Source: G963704535 sp963704535 (lineage in GTDB: Bacteria; Chloroflexota; Chloroflexia; Chloroflexales; Roseiflexaceae). Taken from it: DNA of 64,000 bases. The position numbers were made by a program, and so were the translations under genes. Position 1 is the stretch's first letter, and each line of letters begins with the position of its first letter. Positions 15,833-24,704 of this stretch are shown one piece after another. The notes below the pieces were generated by a model. That model saw only the letters and a program-made list of their open reading frames with translations. It searched no databases and was not told where the DNA came from. Where the stretch lies: the NCBI GenBank assembly GCA_963704535.1, contig OY969916.1, positions 8,804,001 through 8,868,000 of the forward strand, given 5' to 3'.

Positions 15833-18736
15833 ATGGAGAGGTACGTTCGAGTTGAGATCACCCCGGCGCCGCTGCTCGATGCGAACGCGGCGGGCCTCTG
15901 CCGGGCGGCGCGCGACCTGGGGATCACGGTGGAGGCGATCGAGCCGGCCAGGCTCTTCTTTCTGGCCCACCCGGACCTCGCCGACGCCCAGGTCGAGCGG
16001 CTCTGCGTAGCGCTGCTGGCCGACCCGGTGGTCGAGCGCTATCGCTGGGAGTGGGTCGCTGGGCCGGGCGCGCCACAGCAAGACCAGGCCGAGCAGTGTG
16101 TCGAGGTTCAGTTCCTGCCCGGCGTGACCGACCGTGTGGCGTATGAGGTCCAGGTGGCGGCGCGGCGGCTGGGGCTCCCGCCGCTCCAGGTGGCCACCGG
16201 CACTCACTACCGCATACGCGGGCGCCTGGGCGACGCCGAGTTGCACCGCTTGGCGCGCCAGGTGCTGTGCAACGAGGTGGTCCAGCGCTATGCGCCAGGC
16301 CGGATCGCGCCGGCCTTTGTCGAGCCGGCCGCCGGCGAGGGCCGGGTCGAGCTGTTCGACCTGGGCGCGCTTGACGACCAGGGGCTGCTGGCACTCAGCC
16401 AGGAGCGTCGGCTGGCCCTGAGCCTTGAGGAGATGGCGGTGCTGCGCGGGTTCTGCGGCGAGGCCGGCCGCCCGCTGACCGACGCCGAGCTTGAGATGGC
16501 CGCCCAGACCTGGTCCGAGCACTGTTTCCACAAGACGTTCAAGGCCCGCATCGATTACCACGAGCTTGACCCGACCACGCGCCTGCCGATCCGCTCCCAG
16601 ACCATCGATGGGTTGCTGAAAAGCACCATCCGCGCGGCGACAGAGGCGTGCGGCAAGGACTGGATCGTCTCGGCGTTTGTCGATAACGCCGGGATCATTC
16701 GCTTCGACGACGACCACGTGCTGTCCTTCAAGGTCGAGACCCACAACCACCCCTCGGCACTGGAACCCTTCGGCGGCGCGAACACCGGCGTGGGCGGGGT
16801 GCTGCGCGATATCCTGGGCGTCTCGGCCCGCCCGATCGCTGTCACCGACGTGCTCTGCTTCGGCCCGCAGGACCTGCCGGCCGACGCCGTGCCGGTCGGC
16901 TCGCTCCACCCGCGCCGCGTGAAGGACGGCGTGGTCGCCGGCGTGGGCGACTACGGCAACAAGATGGGCGTGCCGACCGTCAACGGCGCCGTGATCTATC
17001 ACCTCGGCTACACCGCCAACCCGCTGGTCTACTGCGGCTGCCTGGGCCTGGCGCCCACGGACGGGCACGTGACCCGGCCGGAGATCGGCGACCGGCTGAT
17101 TGTGCTGGGTGGCCGCACCGGCCGCGACGGCTTGCGCGGCGCGACCTTCTCCTCGCTCGATCTCGACAGCGAGACCGGCAGCGCGGCGTTCGCCAGCACC
17201 GCCGTCCAGATCGGCGACCCGATCGTCGAGAAGGACGTGACCGAGGTGGTGATCGCCGCTCGTGACGCCCGGCTGTACCACGCGATCACCGACTGCGGCG
17301 CCGGCGGCCTCTCCTCGGCGATCGGCGAGATGGCCCAGGAGCTGGGGGCCGAGGTCGAGTTGAACCGCGTGGGCCTGAAGTACAGCGGCCTGCGCCCGTG
17401 GGAGATCTGGCTCTCCGAGGCCCAAGAGCGCATGGTACTGGCCGTGCCGCCCGACCGGCTCGACGGCCTGGTCGAGCTGTGCCGGCGCTTTGACGTGGCC
17501 TGGGACGATGTCGGCCACCTGAGCGGATCGGGCCGGATCGTCGTTCGCTACCACGGTCAAATGGTGGTCGATCTGCCGATGGACCTGCTGCACAACGGCC
17601 ATCCCCGTCTGCACCTCGCCGCCGAGTGGGCGCCACCAACGCCGCAACCGGATGGGCATGATCTCACCACGCTCGACCTGAGTCAGGCGCTATTGAACCT
17701 GCTTTCTGACCCCAATGTCGCCAGCAAAGAGGCGATCATCCGCACCTACGACCACGAGGTCCAGGGCGGCACGGCCATCAAGCCGCTGACCGGCCGCTTT
17801 AACCACGGGCCGAGCGATGGGGCGGTGCTGGTGCCGCAGGGCACGACCGCCCACGACGGGCCGCCGCGTGGCGTGGCGATCAGCAATGGCATCAACCCAG
17901 CGTATGGCCTGCTCGACCCGTATGCGATGGCCGTGAGCGCCGTCGATGAGGCCGTCCGTAACGCGGTGGCGGTTGGCGGCGACCCCGACCGGATCGCGCT
18001 GCTGGACAATTTCTGCTGGGGCAACCCGCGCCTGCCCGACCGGCTGGGCGGGCTGGTGCGCGCGGCGCAGGGCTGCTACGATGCCGCGCGGGCCTTTGAC
18101 GCGCCGTTTATCTCCGGCAAGGACAGCCTGAACAATGAGTATGTCGGCCTGGACGGCCGGCGCACCCCAATTCCTGGCACGCTGCTGATCTCGGCGATCG
18201 CGATCGTGCCGGACGTGCGCCGCGCCGTGACGATGGATGCCAAGCGCGCCGGCGACCTGCTGTACATCGTCGGTATGACCAGCGACGAGCTGGGCGGATC
18301 GCTCTTCGCCGCCCACTATGGGCTCGCCGGAGGTCGCCCGCCCGCGCTACCGCCGGAGGCCCTGGCGACCGCCCGCGCACTGCACGGGGCGATCCGGGAT
18401 GGGCTGGTGCGCGCTTGCCACGACCTGAGCGAGGGTGGCCTGGCTGTCGCCGCCGCCGAGATGGCCTTGGCCGGCGGGCTGGGGTTAGATATAAAACTGG
18501 AGCAGATCCTACTGGACGCTGTGCTGGATGCCCATCCGGCGATCGTGTTATTCAGTGAGAGCAACGGTCGCTGGCTGGTCGAGGTCGCGCCGGAGGATGC
18601 CGAGCCCTTCGAGCGGGCCTTGCGCGGCCGCCCGTTCGCCCGCTGCGGCCTGGTGACGCAGGAGCCGATCTTGCGCCTGGGGACGCTCGCGATCGAGGTG
18701 CGCCGGCTTGATCAGGCGTGGCGGGGTGAAACGTGA
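15833..18736 (+). CDS. purL: Phosphoribosylformylglycinamidine synthase, fused PurS-PurL
   Basis: A 967-residue enzyme that converts FGAR to FGAM with ammonia from PurQ and ATP. Residues 1-75 resemble PurS (ending LLADPVVERYRWE), and 87-165 look like a second PurS-like repeat (ending VLCNEVVQRYAPG). The PurL part follows, with AQTWSEHCFHKTFK, KVETHNHPSALEPFGG, GDYGNKMGVPTV, TDCGAGGLSSA and ACHDLSEGGLAVA. This is the PurSL type, which needs a separate PurQ, and PurQ is the next gene. ATG 15833 lies a few bases after CGGAGCGG. No frameshift. Confidence 0.95.
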   Translation: MERYVRVEITPAPLLDANAAGLCRAARDLGITVEAIEPARLFFLAHPDLADAQVERLCVALLADPVVERYRWEWVAGPGAPQQDQAEQCVEVQFLPGVTDRVAYEVQVAARRLGLPPLQVATGTHYRIRGRLGDAELHRLARQVLCNEVVQRYAPGRIAPAFVEPAAGEGRVELFDLGALDDQGLLALSQERRLALSLEEMAVLRGFCGEAGRPLTDAELEMAAQTWSEHCFHKTFKARIDYHELDPTTRLPIRSQTIDGLLKSTIRAATEACGKDWIVSAFVDNAGIIRFDDDHVLSFKVETHNHPSALEPFGGANTGVGGVLRDILGVSARPIAVTDVLCFGPQDLPADAVPVGSLHPRRVKDGVVAGVGDYGNKMGVPTVNGAVIYHLGYTANPLVYCGCLGLAPTDGHVTRPEIGDRLIVLGGRTGRDGLRGATFSSLDLDSETGSAAFASTAVQIGDPIVEKDVTEVVIAARDARLYHAITDCGAGGLSSAIGEMAQELGAEVELNRVGLKYSGLRPWEIWLSEAQERMVLAVPPDRLDGLVELCRRFDVAWDDVGHLSGSGRIVVRYHGQMVVDLPMDLLHNGHPRLHLAAEWAPPTPQPDGHDLTTLDLSQALLNLLSDPNVASKEAIIRTYDHEVQGGTAIKPLTGRFNHGPSDGAVLVPQGTTAHDGPPRGVAISNGINPAYGLLDPYAMAVSAVDEAVRNAVAVGGDPDRIALLDNFCWGNPRLPDRLGGLVRAAQGCYDAARAFDAPFISGKDSLNNEYVGLDGRRTPIPGTLLISAIAIVPDVRRAVTMDAKRAGDLLYIVGMTSDELGGSLFAAHYGLAGGRPPALPPEALATARALHGAIRDGLVRACHDLSEGGLAVAAAEMALAGGLGLDIKLEQILLDAVLDAHPAIVLFSESNGRWLVEVAPEDAEPFERALRGRPFARCGLVTQEPILRLGTLAIEVRRLDQAWRGET

Positions 18737-18805
18737 AACGTGAAACGTGATGCGTGATGCGTGATGCGTCACCTTGTCACCGTGTCATCGTGTCATCGTG
18801 TCATC
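18726..18805. repeat. Tandem repeats GTGAAAC, GTGATGC and GTGTCATC
   Basis: Three consecutive arrays of 7- or 8-base units overlap the purSL stop codon and fill the spacer before purQ. Inverted arms are missing. Confidence 0.75.
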
Positions 18806-18836
18806 TTGTCAGCGGTGACGCGTTCGGGAGCAAACC

Positions 18837-19643
18837 ATGAAACCAAAAGTTCTCATCCTGCACGCCTCGGGTATCAACCGCGACCACGAAGCGGCGACGG
18901 CGTGCGAGTTGGCCGGCGGCGCGCCGGAGATCGTCCATATCAACCAGCTTCGCGGGCCGGCACCGGCGCGGCGCCTGGCCGATTACCAGATGCTGGTGGT
19001 CGGTGGGGGCTTCTCCTACGGCGACGCGCTGGGTGCCGGGAAGCGCCTGGCCCTGGACTTGACGCTTGACCTGAGCGACGACCTGGCCGCGTTCGTGGAG
19101 CGTGGCCGGCCGATCCTGGGCATCTGCAACGGGTTCCAGGCGCTGGTCAAGGCCAATCTGCTGCCCGACCCGCGCTTGGCCCTCGACAGGGCCGGGCTGG
19201 CTAGCCAGGCCGTCGGCGCCCCACTCAGCACGCTGACCCACAATGCCTCCGGGCATTTCGAGTGCCGCTGGGTCACGCTGCTTCCGAACCCGCAGTCACC
19301 CTGCGTCTTTACCAGTGCCCTGGCCGAGCCGATCTACTGCCCGGTCGCGCACGGCGAGGGGCGGCTGATCAGCGCGGCCGAGTTGCCTGATCCGCTGGTG
19401 GCCCTGCGCTACGCCGACGAAGCCGGCGCGCCCGTCGACGTGGCCTATCCCGCTAACCCGAACGGGTCGCCCGGCGGCATCGCCGGTGTGTGCAGCGCCG
19501 GCGGCACCATCCTGGGGCTGATGCCGCACCCCGAAGATCACGTCGTCTCCTGGCAGCACCCGCGCTGGACCCGCGGCGAGCGCGGGCGGCTGGGCCTGCC
19601 GCTGTTCGAGGCGGGCGTGCGCTATGCGGCACAGGTGGGGTAA
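18837..19643 (+). CDS. purQ: Phosphoribosylformylglycinamidine synthase, glutaminase subunit
   Basis: A 268-residue class I glutamine amidotransferase that supplies ammonia to PurSL. The nucleophile is Cys97 in LGICNGFQALVK; the His/Glu of the triad are in GLMPHPEDHV. VVGGGFSYGD is the oxyanion-loop region. It is longer than the roughly 230-residue PurQ of Bacillus. The C-terminal part contains a PANPNGS motif also found in the amidotransferase domain of large FGAM synthases. Confidence 0.93.
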   Translation: MKPKVLILHASGINRDHEAATACELAGGAPEIVHINQLRGPAPARRLADYQMLVVGGGFSYGDALGAGKRLALDLTLDLSDDLAAFVERGRPILGICNGFQALVKANLLPDPRLALDRAGLASQAVGAPLSTLTHNASGHFECRWVTLLPNPQSPCVFTSALAEPIYCPVAHGEGRLISAAELPDPLVALRYADEAGAPVDVAYPANPNGSPGGIAGVCSAGGTILGLMPHPEDHVVSWQHPRWTRGERGRLGLPLFEAGVRYAAQVG

Positions 19644-19654
19644 TTGCGCTTTCC

Positions 19655-19765
19655 GTCCACGGTCCACAGATGAATCTGTGGCCTGAAAATCGCAAACACG
19701 TTAAAACGTGTTCAAGAACGGTAGACAACGTGTTTTAACACGTTTGCTGTGTTAGGCGTCGAATT
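19655..19765. repeat. Palindromic repeat element before purC
   Basis: A hairpin CCACAGAT GA ATCTGTGG is followed by two palindromes, AACACGTTAAAACGTGTT and AACGTGTTTTAACACGTT, separated by about 14 bases. It resembles a dispersed palindromic element more than a transcription site, and is AT-rich against the GC-rich background. Confidence 0.6.
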
Positions 19766-19799
19766 CATTCGATGCTAGCCGGAGGATACCACCAAACCA

Positions 19800-20777
19800 A
19801 TGCTTGACACAGAAACACTTCGACCGCTCGTGTCGCTAGCCCTCGAAGGCGTCGAGATCCCCGAGTTGGGGCCGAAGATGCAGGGCAAAGTTCGCGATAT
19901 CTACCAGCGCGACCGCGCCGGCCGCCAGGAACGGATCTTGATCACCACCGACCGGCTCTCGGCGTTCGACCGGGTGCTGGGGCTGGTGCCCTACAAGGGC
20001 CAGGTGCTGAACCAGCTCTCGGCCTTCTGGTTCGAGCAGACCGCCGACGTGATCGGCAATCACCTGATCGAACTGCCCGACCCCAATGTCGCCCTCGCCC
20101 ACGAGTGCGAGGCGCTGCCGGTCGAGGTGATCGTGCGCGGCTACATCACCGGCGTGACCCAGACGGCGCTGTGGTACCGTTACAGCCTGGGCGAACGCGA
20201 GATCTACGGCTACAGCTTCCCCGACGGCCTACGCAAGAATCAGCCGCTGCCGGCCCCGATCATCACGCCGACCACCAAGGGCGGCCCCACCGGCCACGAC
20301 GAGCGGCTGACCTGCGCCGAGGTGGTCGAGAAGGGCCTGCTCGATGGGGCCACCTGGGACAGCGTCCAGCGGGCAGCGCTGGAGATCTTTCGGCGCGGGC
20401 AGCAGGTGGCGGCCCAGGCCGGGCTGATCCTGGTCGATACCAAGTACGAGTTCGGGCGCCTGCCCGGCGGCCAGGTCGTCCTGATCGACGAGGTCCATAC
20501 CCCCAACTCCAGCCGCTTCTGGGTCGCCGATAGCTACGCCGAGCGGCTGGCCGCCGGCACCGAGCCGGAGAACTTCGATAAAGAGTTCATCCGCCTGTGG
20601 TACGTCGAGCGGGGCTACCGCGGCGACGGCGACCCGCCCCCGTGGGATGCCGACCTGGCCGTCGCCGCCAGCCGGCGCTACCAGCAGCTCTACGAGATGC
20701 TGACGGGCCGCGCCTTCGAGCCGGCGTCCTACCCGGCCGGGGAGCGTATTCGGGAGGCGGTCCTATGGAAGCCTTGA
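19800..20777 (+). CDS. purC: SAICAR synthase
   Basis: A 325-residue phosphoribosylaminoimidazole-succinocarboxamide synthase that joins CAIR and aspartate with ATP. The nucleotide and substrate motifs are MQGKVRDIYQ, LITTDRLSAFDRVLG, VIVRGYITGVTQTALW, TPTTKGGPTGHDE, LVDTKYEFG and VLIDEVHTPNSSRFW. The length is that of the longer, yeast-like SAICAR synthases rather than the roughly 240-residue E. coli type. ATG 19800 follows a GGAGG at short distance. Confidence 0.95.
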   Translation: MLDTETLRPLVSLALEGVEIPELGPKMQGKVRDIYQRDRAGRQERILITTDRLSAFDRVLGLVPYKGQVLNQLSAFWFEQTADVIGNHLIELPDPNVALAHECEALPVEVIVRGYITGVTQTALWYRYSLGEREIYGYSFPDGLRKNQPLPAPIITPTTKGGPTGHDERLTCAEVVEKGLLDGATWDSVQRAALEIFRRGQQVAAQAGLILVDTKYEFGRLPGGQVVLIDEVHTPNSSRFWVADSYAERLAAGTEPENFDKEFIRLWYVERGYRGDGDPPPWDADLAVAASRRYQQLYEMLTGRAFEPASYPAGERIREAVLWKP

Positions 20778-21310
20778 CCGACGAACTAGACGTAGCAGAA
20801 GCGTATCGCGCCTTTGCTGACAGAATAACGCAGGGTGGTGAGCCCATCGAACGGCAGGTGGGATACAGGGCAGGCATCGAAAGGGTTACACTCATCTGGC
20901 ATTCCAATGAGAGACTATGGGTTCTCTTAGAGCCGGAACGTCTGCCTAATCGTTATTGGTGCGCCTTCGGCATAGATGATCCACAGGTACTTTCTCTGCT
21001 CTCCATTACCTGTGAGATTAACTCGCCGCGTAGTGGAATTAATCGTCAATGTGCTGGTCTATTTATTCGCGACGATAACGGGTCGATATATCTAGCACAC
21101 AGTGGCAAGGTTGGTGGAGGACGAGCCGGAATCGGCAAAAGTGCTTTTATGCGATCGTGGGGTGGTCGTGATGTTGTGGCGGTTCGCTTTCCAGATCGTC
21201 AGGAACGGGACTATATTGTGCTCGGACGAGTCGATGGTCAAAGCATTATTGCGGATACTGCCAGCTTCGTTTACACTGTAGCGCGGCTCAAGAAGAAAAT
21301 TGCTGCTTGA
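20765..21310 (+). CDS. Protein of unknown function inside the purine operon
   Basis: A 181-residue soluble protein starting at ATG 20765, behind GGGAGGCGGT and overlapping the end of purC by 13 bases. I do not recognise the family. The centre has a glycine-rich GKVGGGRAGIGKS segment, which is not a proper Walker A, between beta-rich stretches (AGLFIRDDNGSIYLAHSG, DYIVLGRVDGQ). The C terminus is basic (VARLKKKIAA). Its base composition is clearly lower in GC than purC and purE, suggesting transfer. A remote likeness to N-terminal domains of McrA-like HNH enzymes came to mind, but no HNH motif is present. Confidence 0.6.
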   Translation: MEALTDELDVAEAYRAFADRITQGGEPIERQVGYRAGIERVTLIWHSNERLWVLLEPERLPNRYWCAFGIDDPQVLSLLSITCEINSPRSGINRQCAGLFIRDDNGSIYLAHSGKVGGGRAGIGKSAFMRSWGGRDVVAVRFPDRQERDYIVLGRVDGQSIIADTASFVYTVARLKKKIAA

Positions 21311-21626
21311 TACGTCGGTTTGGTTACGGCTATATCCGCATTTTGGAGCAGGTCTTGCACGTCGCGGATCAACTTATACGACGACATCTAGCCTCACCGT
21401 CAACGTAGCTCTCAATGCTGCCAGGTTCCTCTCGTACTCAGTGTGCTCAGGCTTCGTTCAACGTGGTACAATACCAACCCGCTGCCGGGCGCTCGCCGCT
21501 GAGCATGAAAACGGGCAGTTGAATGTCTTCGTGATCTTCTTGGAGATCAGAGATTGGAGATTGTCCAGTAAATCTCCAATCTCCAATCTCCAATCTCTTA
21601 TCCGTGATACTAAAGAGAGCTTTGTC
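21311..21626. other. Intergenic region with promoter and heptamer hairpin before purE
   Basis: The first 150 bases are AT-richer than usual and have no recognised gene. TGGTACAAT (21464-21472) is an extended -10 that could drive purE-F-M-N. A GAGATTG/CAATCTC heptamer hairpin lies at about 21540-21602. A frame reading MLLDTSVWLRL from 21300 continues into purE by chance and is not taken as a gene. Confidence 0.6.
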
Positions 21627-22097
21627 ATGGCCGACGTCATCATCGTCATGGGATCAAAATCGGACCTGGCGCACGTCAAGGAGATCGTAGCGGCGCTGGA
21701 GCCCTTCGGCCTCGCGCACCAGGTCTGCGTCGCCTCGGCCCACAAGAGCGCCGCGCACCTGCTGCGCCTGCTGGCCGAGTTCGAGGCCGACGGGGCGCCC
21801 AAGGTCTACATCACCGTCGCCGGCCGCAGCAACGCGCTCAGCGGCATGGTCGACGCCAATGTCGCCGCCCCGGTGATCGCCTGCCCGCCCGTATCGAGCG
21901 CGTTCGGCGGGGCCGATATCTACTCAAGCCTGCGTATGCCATCGGGCGTGGCGCCGGCGCTGGTGCTGGAGCCGGCCAACGCCGCGCTGCTGGCGGCCAA
22001 GATCCTGGGCAAGACCGAGCAGGTGCGCGAGCTACAGCGCCGCCAGACCCAGCAGTTGGTCGAGGACCACCAGGCTATCCAACGGCAATTTACCTGA
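21627..22097 (+). CDS. purE: AIR carboxylase, class II PurE
   Basis: A 156-residue enzyme making CAIR. The fold start IVMGSKSDLAHVKEIV and VASAHKS are shared by all PurE. The later motifs VAGRSNALSGMV, ACPPVSSAFGGADIYSSLR and MPSGVAPALVL match the class II (animal PAICS-type) sequence and not the AGGAAHLPGM of class I mutases. Class II enzymes use CO2 and AIR directly, so no PurK is needed, and none is present in the operon. ATG 21627 lies some 11 bases after AAGAGAG. Confidence 0.88.
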   Translation: MADVIIVMGSKSDLAHVKEIVAALEPFGLAHQVCVASAHKSAAHLLRLLAEFEADGAPKVYITVAGRSNALSGMVDANVAAPVIACPPVSSAFGGADIYSSLRMPSGVAPALVLEPANAALLAAKILGKTEQVRELQRRQTQQLVEDHQAIQRQFT

Positions 22098-22101
22098 GTG
22101 T

Positions 22102-22172
22102 TGGAGATAAGAGATTGGAGATTGGAGATTCACAATGTAATCTCCAATCTCCAATCTCTTATCTCGCATCTC
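22102..22172. repeat. Heptamer repeat hairpin (GAGATTG type)
   Basis: GAGATAAGAGATTGGAGATTGG, a short centre, then AATCTCCAATCTCC. It fills the purE-purF spacer. Confidence 0.85.
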
Positions 22173-22186
22173 ATCGAGGCACATCA

Positions 22187-23611
22187 ATGTTCAGTGATAA
22201 ACCCCACGAGGAGTGTGGCGTCTTTGGGATCTATGCCCCCGGCGAGGAGGTCGCGCGGCTGTCCTTCTTCGCCCTGCACGCGCTCCAGCACCGCGGCCAG
22301 GAGAGCGCCGGGATCGCCAGCAGCGACGGGCATGTGGCCCACATCTATAAGGCGATGGGGCTGGTCAGCCAGGTGTTCACCGAGGAGAACCTCTCGACCC
22401 TGCCCGGCCACCTGGCGATCGGCCATAACCGCTACTCGACCAGCGGCTCCAGCCACCTACGCAACGCCCAGCCCTTCCTGATCGAGACCGTCCTTGGCCC
22501 GCTGGGCATCGCCCACAATGGCAACCTGACCAACGCCCCCCAGCTTCGACGCGACCTGCTCCAGCGCGGCGTCGGCCTCTCCACCTCCTCCGACAGCGAA
22601 GTGATCGTGCAGGTGCTGTCCGGCGGCTACGGCGATTGGGAGACGCGCCTATGCACGCTCATGGCCCAGGCCGAAGGCGCCTACGCGCTCACGGTCCTGA
22701 CCCGCGACGCCGTGTTCGGCCTGCGCGACCCGTGGGGCTTCCGGCCGCTGTGCATCGGCGATCTGCACGGCCAGGGCTACGTGCTGGCCTCCGAGTCCTG
22801 CGCGCTGACCACGATCGGGGCCACGTTTGTTCGCGAAGTCGCGCCGGGCGAGATCGTGCGCCTGGATAAGGACGGCTTGCACTGCCAGCAGGGCGCCACG
22901 CCGCGCCGGCCCTCGCTCTGCACCTTCGAGCATATCTACTTCGCCCGCCCCGATAGCCTGGTCCAGGGCCGCGTCATCCACGAGGTGCGCCAGCGGCTGG
23001 GCCGCCAGCTCGCCCGCGAGTCCCCCGCCGACGCCGACGTCGTCGTGGCGGTGCCCGACAGCGGCACCCCAGCCGCGATCGGCTACGCCCAGGAGCTTGG
23101 CTTGCCCTACAGCGAGGGCTTTATCAAGAACCGCTACATCGGGCGCACCTTCATCCAGCCGCACCCCAAGCACCGCAAGAACAGCGTCGCGCTCAAGTTC
23201 AACCCGCTGCCCAGCAACCTGGCCGGCAAGCGCGTCGTCATGGTCGACGACTCGATCGTCCGTGGCACCACCGCTGGCCCGCTGGTCCAAATGCTGCGCG
23301 ACGGCGGCGCCACCGAGGTGCATGTGCGGGTCTCGTCGCCGCCGATCAAGCACCCCTGCTTTATGGGCGTCGATATGGCAACCTATGATGAACTCATCGC
23401 CCACAACCTTAGCATCCCCGAGATTTGTGCCCAGATCGGTGCCGACAGCCTTGCCTACCTTTCGCTTGATGGCATGATGCGGTCGGTCGAGGCGCTCGAT
23501 GAGGCTGGGCAGCCCCACGGCTACTGCAACGCCTGCTTCAGCGGTCGCTACCCGATCTCGCTGGTCGAGAAGATGGACAAGCACAGCCTAGAGGAGGCGT
23601 TCGGCTCATGA
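22187..23611 (+). CDS. purF: Amidophosphoribosyltransferase
   Basis: A 474-residue enzyme of the first committed step of purine synthesis, making phosphoribosylamine from PRPP and glutamine. Cys10 in EECGVFGIY would be the N-terminal nucleophile after removal of a nine-residue propeptide. RGQESAGIA and GHNRYSTSGSS belong to the glutaminase domain; VVMVDDSIVRGTT is the PRPP-binding site. The C-terminal YCNACFSGRYP and an earlier HPCFMGVD indicate the Bacillus-type, iron-sulfur-containing enzyme. ATG 22187 follows GAGG. It overlaps purM by four bases. Confidence 0.95.
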   Translation: MFSDKPHEECGVFGIYAPGEEVARLSFFALHALQHRGQESAGIASSDGHVAHIYKAMGLVSQVFTEENLSTLPGHLAIGHNRYSTSGSSHLRNAQPFLIETVLGPLGIAHNGNLTNAPQLRRDLLQRGVGLSTSSDSEVIVQVLSGGYGDWETRLCTLMAQAEGAYALTVLTRDAVFGLRDPWGFRPLCIGDLHGQGYVLASESCALTTIGATFVREVAPGEIVRLDKDGLHCQQGATPRRPSLCTFEHIYFARPDSLVQGRVIHEVRQRLGRQLARESPADADVVVAVPDSGTPAAIGYAQELGLPYSEGFIKNRYIGRTFIQPHPKHRKNSVALKFNPLPSNLAGKRVVMVDDSIVRGTTAGPLVQMLRDGGATEVHVRVSSPPIKHPCFMGVDMATYDELIAHNLSIPEICAQIGADSLAYLSLDGMMRSVEALDEAGQPHGYCNACFSGRYPISLVEKMDKHSLEEAFGS

Positions 23612-24621
23612 GCCTGTACGAGCGGGCCGGGGTCTCGATCGACGCTGGCCGGCACGCCATCGACCTGATCAAGGGCGCCGTCGCCGGCACCCACGGCCCG
23701 AATGTGCTGGCCGGCGTCGGCGCCTTCGGCGGCCTGTTTAGCCTCGATGGTCTGGTCGGCGCCGGGGAGCCGGTGCTGGTCGCCTCGACCGACGGCGTCG
23801 GCACCAAGGTCAAGCTCGCCGCCGCGCTGGGGCGCTACGACCTGATCGGGCATGACATTGTCAATCACTGTGTGAACGATATCCTGTGCGCCGGCGCCGG
23901 CGTGCGGCCGTTGTTCTTCCTCGACTACGTCGCCAGCAGCAAGCTCGACCCGTCCCTCGTCGCGCAGGTGGTCTCCGGCGTCGCCGCTGCCTGCCGCGAG
24001 ATCGGCTGCGCCCTTCTGGGCGGCGAGACCGCCGAGATGCCCGGCGTGTACCAGCCCGGCGAGTTCGACCTGGTCGGCACCATGGTCGGCCTGCTCGACC
24101 GGGGCCGCGTCTTCCCGACCGCCGACCTCGGCCCTGGCGACCTGCTGCTGGGCCTGCCCTCGGCCGGCGCGCACACCAATGGCTACTCGCTGATCCGCAC
24201 GGTGTTCGCCGAGACGCCGCTCGACCGCGTGTTCGAGGGCGTCGGGCCGCTCGGCGACGCGCTGCTGGTGCCGCACCGCTCGTACCAGGCCGCACTGGCC
24301 CGGCTGCAAGCCGCAGCCCCGGTCAAGGCGCTGGCCCACGTCACCGGCGGCGGCCTGATCGAGAATGTCCCGCGGCCGCTGGCCGGCTTCGACGGGCTGA
24401 CGCTGCGGTTCGACCGGGCGGCCTGGCCGGTCCCGCCGCTGTTCCGCCTGATCCAGGCCCAGGGCGGTGTCGCCGAGCTGGAGATGCTGCGGGTCTTCAA
24501 TATGGGCGTCGGCATGGTCGCCTTCATCGGGGCCGAGCACGCCGATGCAGCTCTGGCCGCGCTGGGCGAGGGCTGGATCATCGGCCAGGTGATCGCCGGG
24601 CGCGAGATCGAGTGGATCTGA
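23608..24621 (+). CDS. purM: AIR synthase (phosphoribosylaminoimidazole synthetase)
   Basis: A 337-residue enzyme closing the imidazole ring of FGAM to AIR. Motifs: YERAGVSIDAG, STDGVGTKVKLA, IGHDIVNHCVNDILC, LLGGETAEMPG, GLPSAGAHTNGYSLIR, HVTGGGLIENVPR and FNMGVGM. Its ATG overlaps the purF stop (ATGA), so the two are translationally coupled. Confidence 0.96.
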   Translation: MSLYERAGVSIDAGRHAIDLIKGAVAGTHGPNVLAGVGAFGGLFSLDGLVGAGEPVLVASTDGVGTKVKLAAALGRYDLIGHDIVNHCVNDILCAGAGVRPLFFLDYVASSKLDPSLVAQVVSGVAAACREIGCALLGGETAEMPGVYQPGEFDLVGTMVGLLDRGRVFPTADLGPGDLLLGLPSAGAHTNGYSLIRTVFAETPLDRVFEGVGPLGDALLVPHRSYQAALARLQAAAPVKALAHVTGGGLIENVPRPLAGFDGLTLRFDRAAWPVPPLFRLIQAQGGVAELEMLRVFNMGVGMVAFIGAEHADAALAALGEGWIIGQVIAGREIEWI

Positions 24622-24629
24622 TTTGTCCG

Positions 24630-24692
24630 TTGTCAGTGGTCAGTTGTCAGTTGTAGTTGCCGCAACTGACAACTGACAACTGACCACTGACA
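24630..24692. repeat. Heptamer repeat hairpin (GTCAGTT type)
   Basis: GTCAGTGGTCAGTTGTCAGTTG, a centre of a few bases, then CAACTGACAACTGACAACTG. A near-perfect long hairpin in the purM-purN spacer. Confidence 0.85.
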
Positions 24693-24704
24693 GAATCACA
24701 AACC

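Noticed and set aside
19655..19800. A purine or other riboswitch before purC
   Set aside because: The structure consists of perfect palindromes typical of dispersed repeats. No conserved riboswitch core was recognised.
21300..22097. A 265-residue frame beginning like a PIN-domain toxin (LLDTSVWLRL) and ending in PurE
   Set aside because: The likeness covers ten residues only, the frame passes through a heptamer hairpin, and PurE has its own start at 21627.
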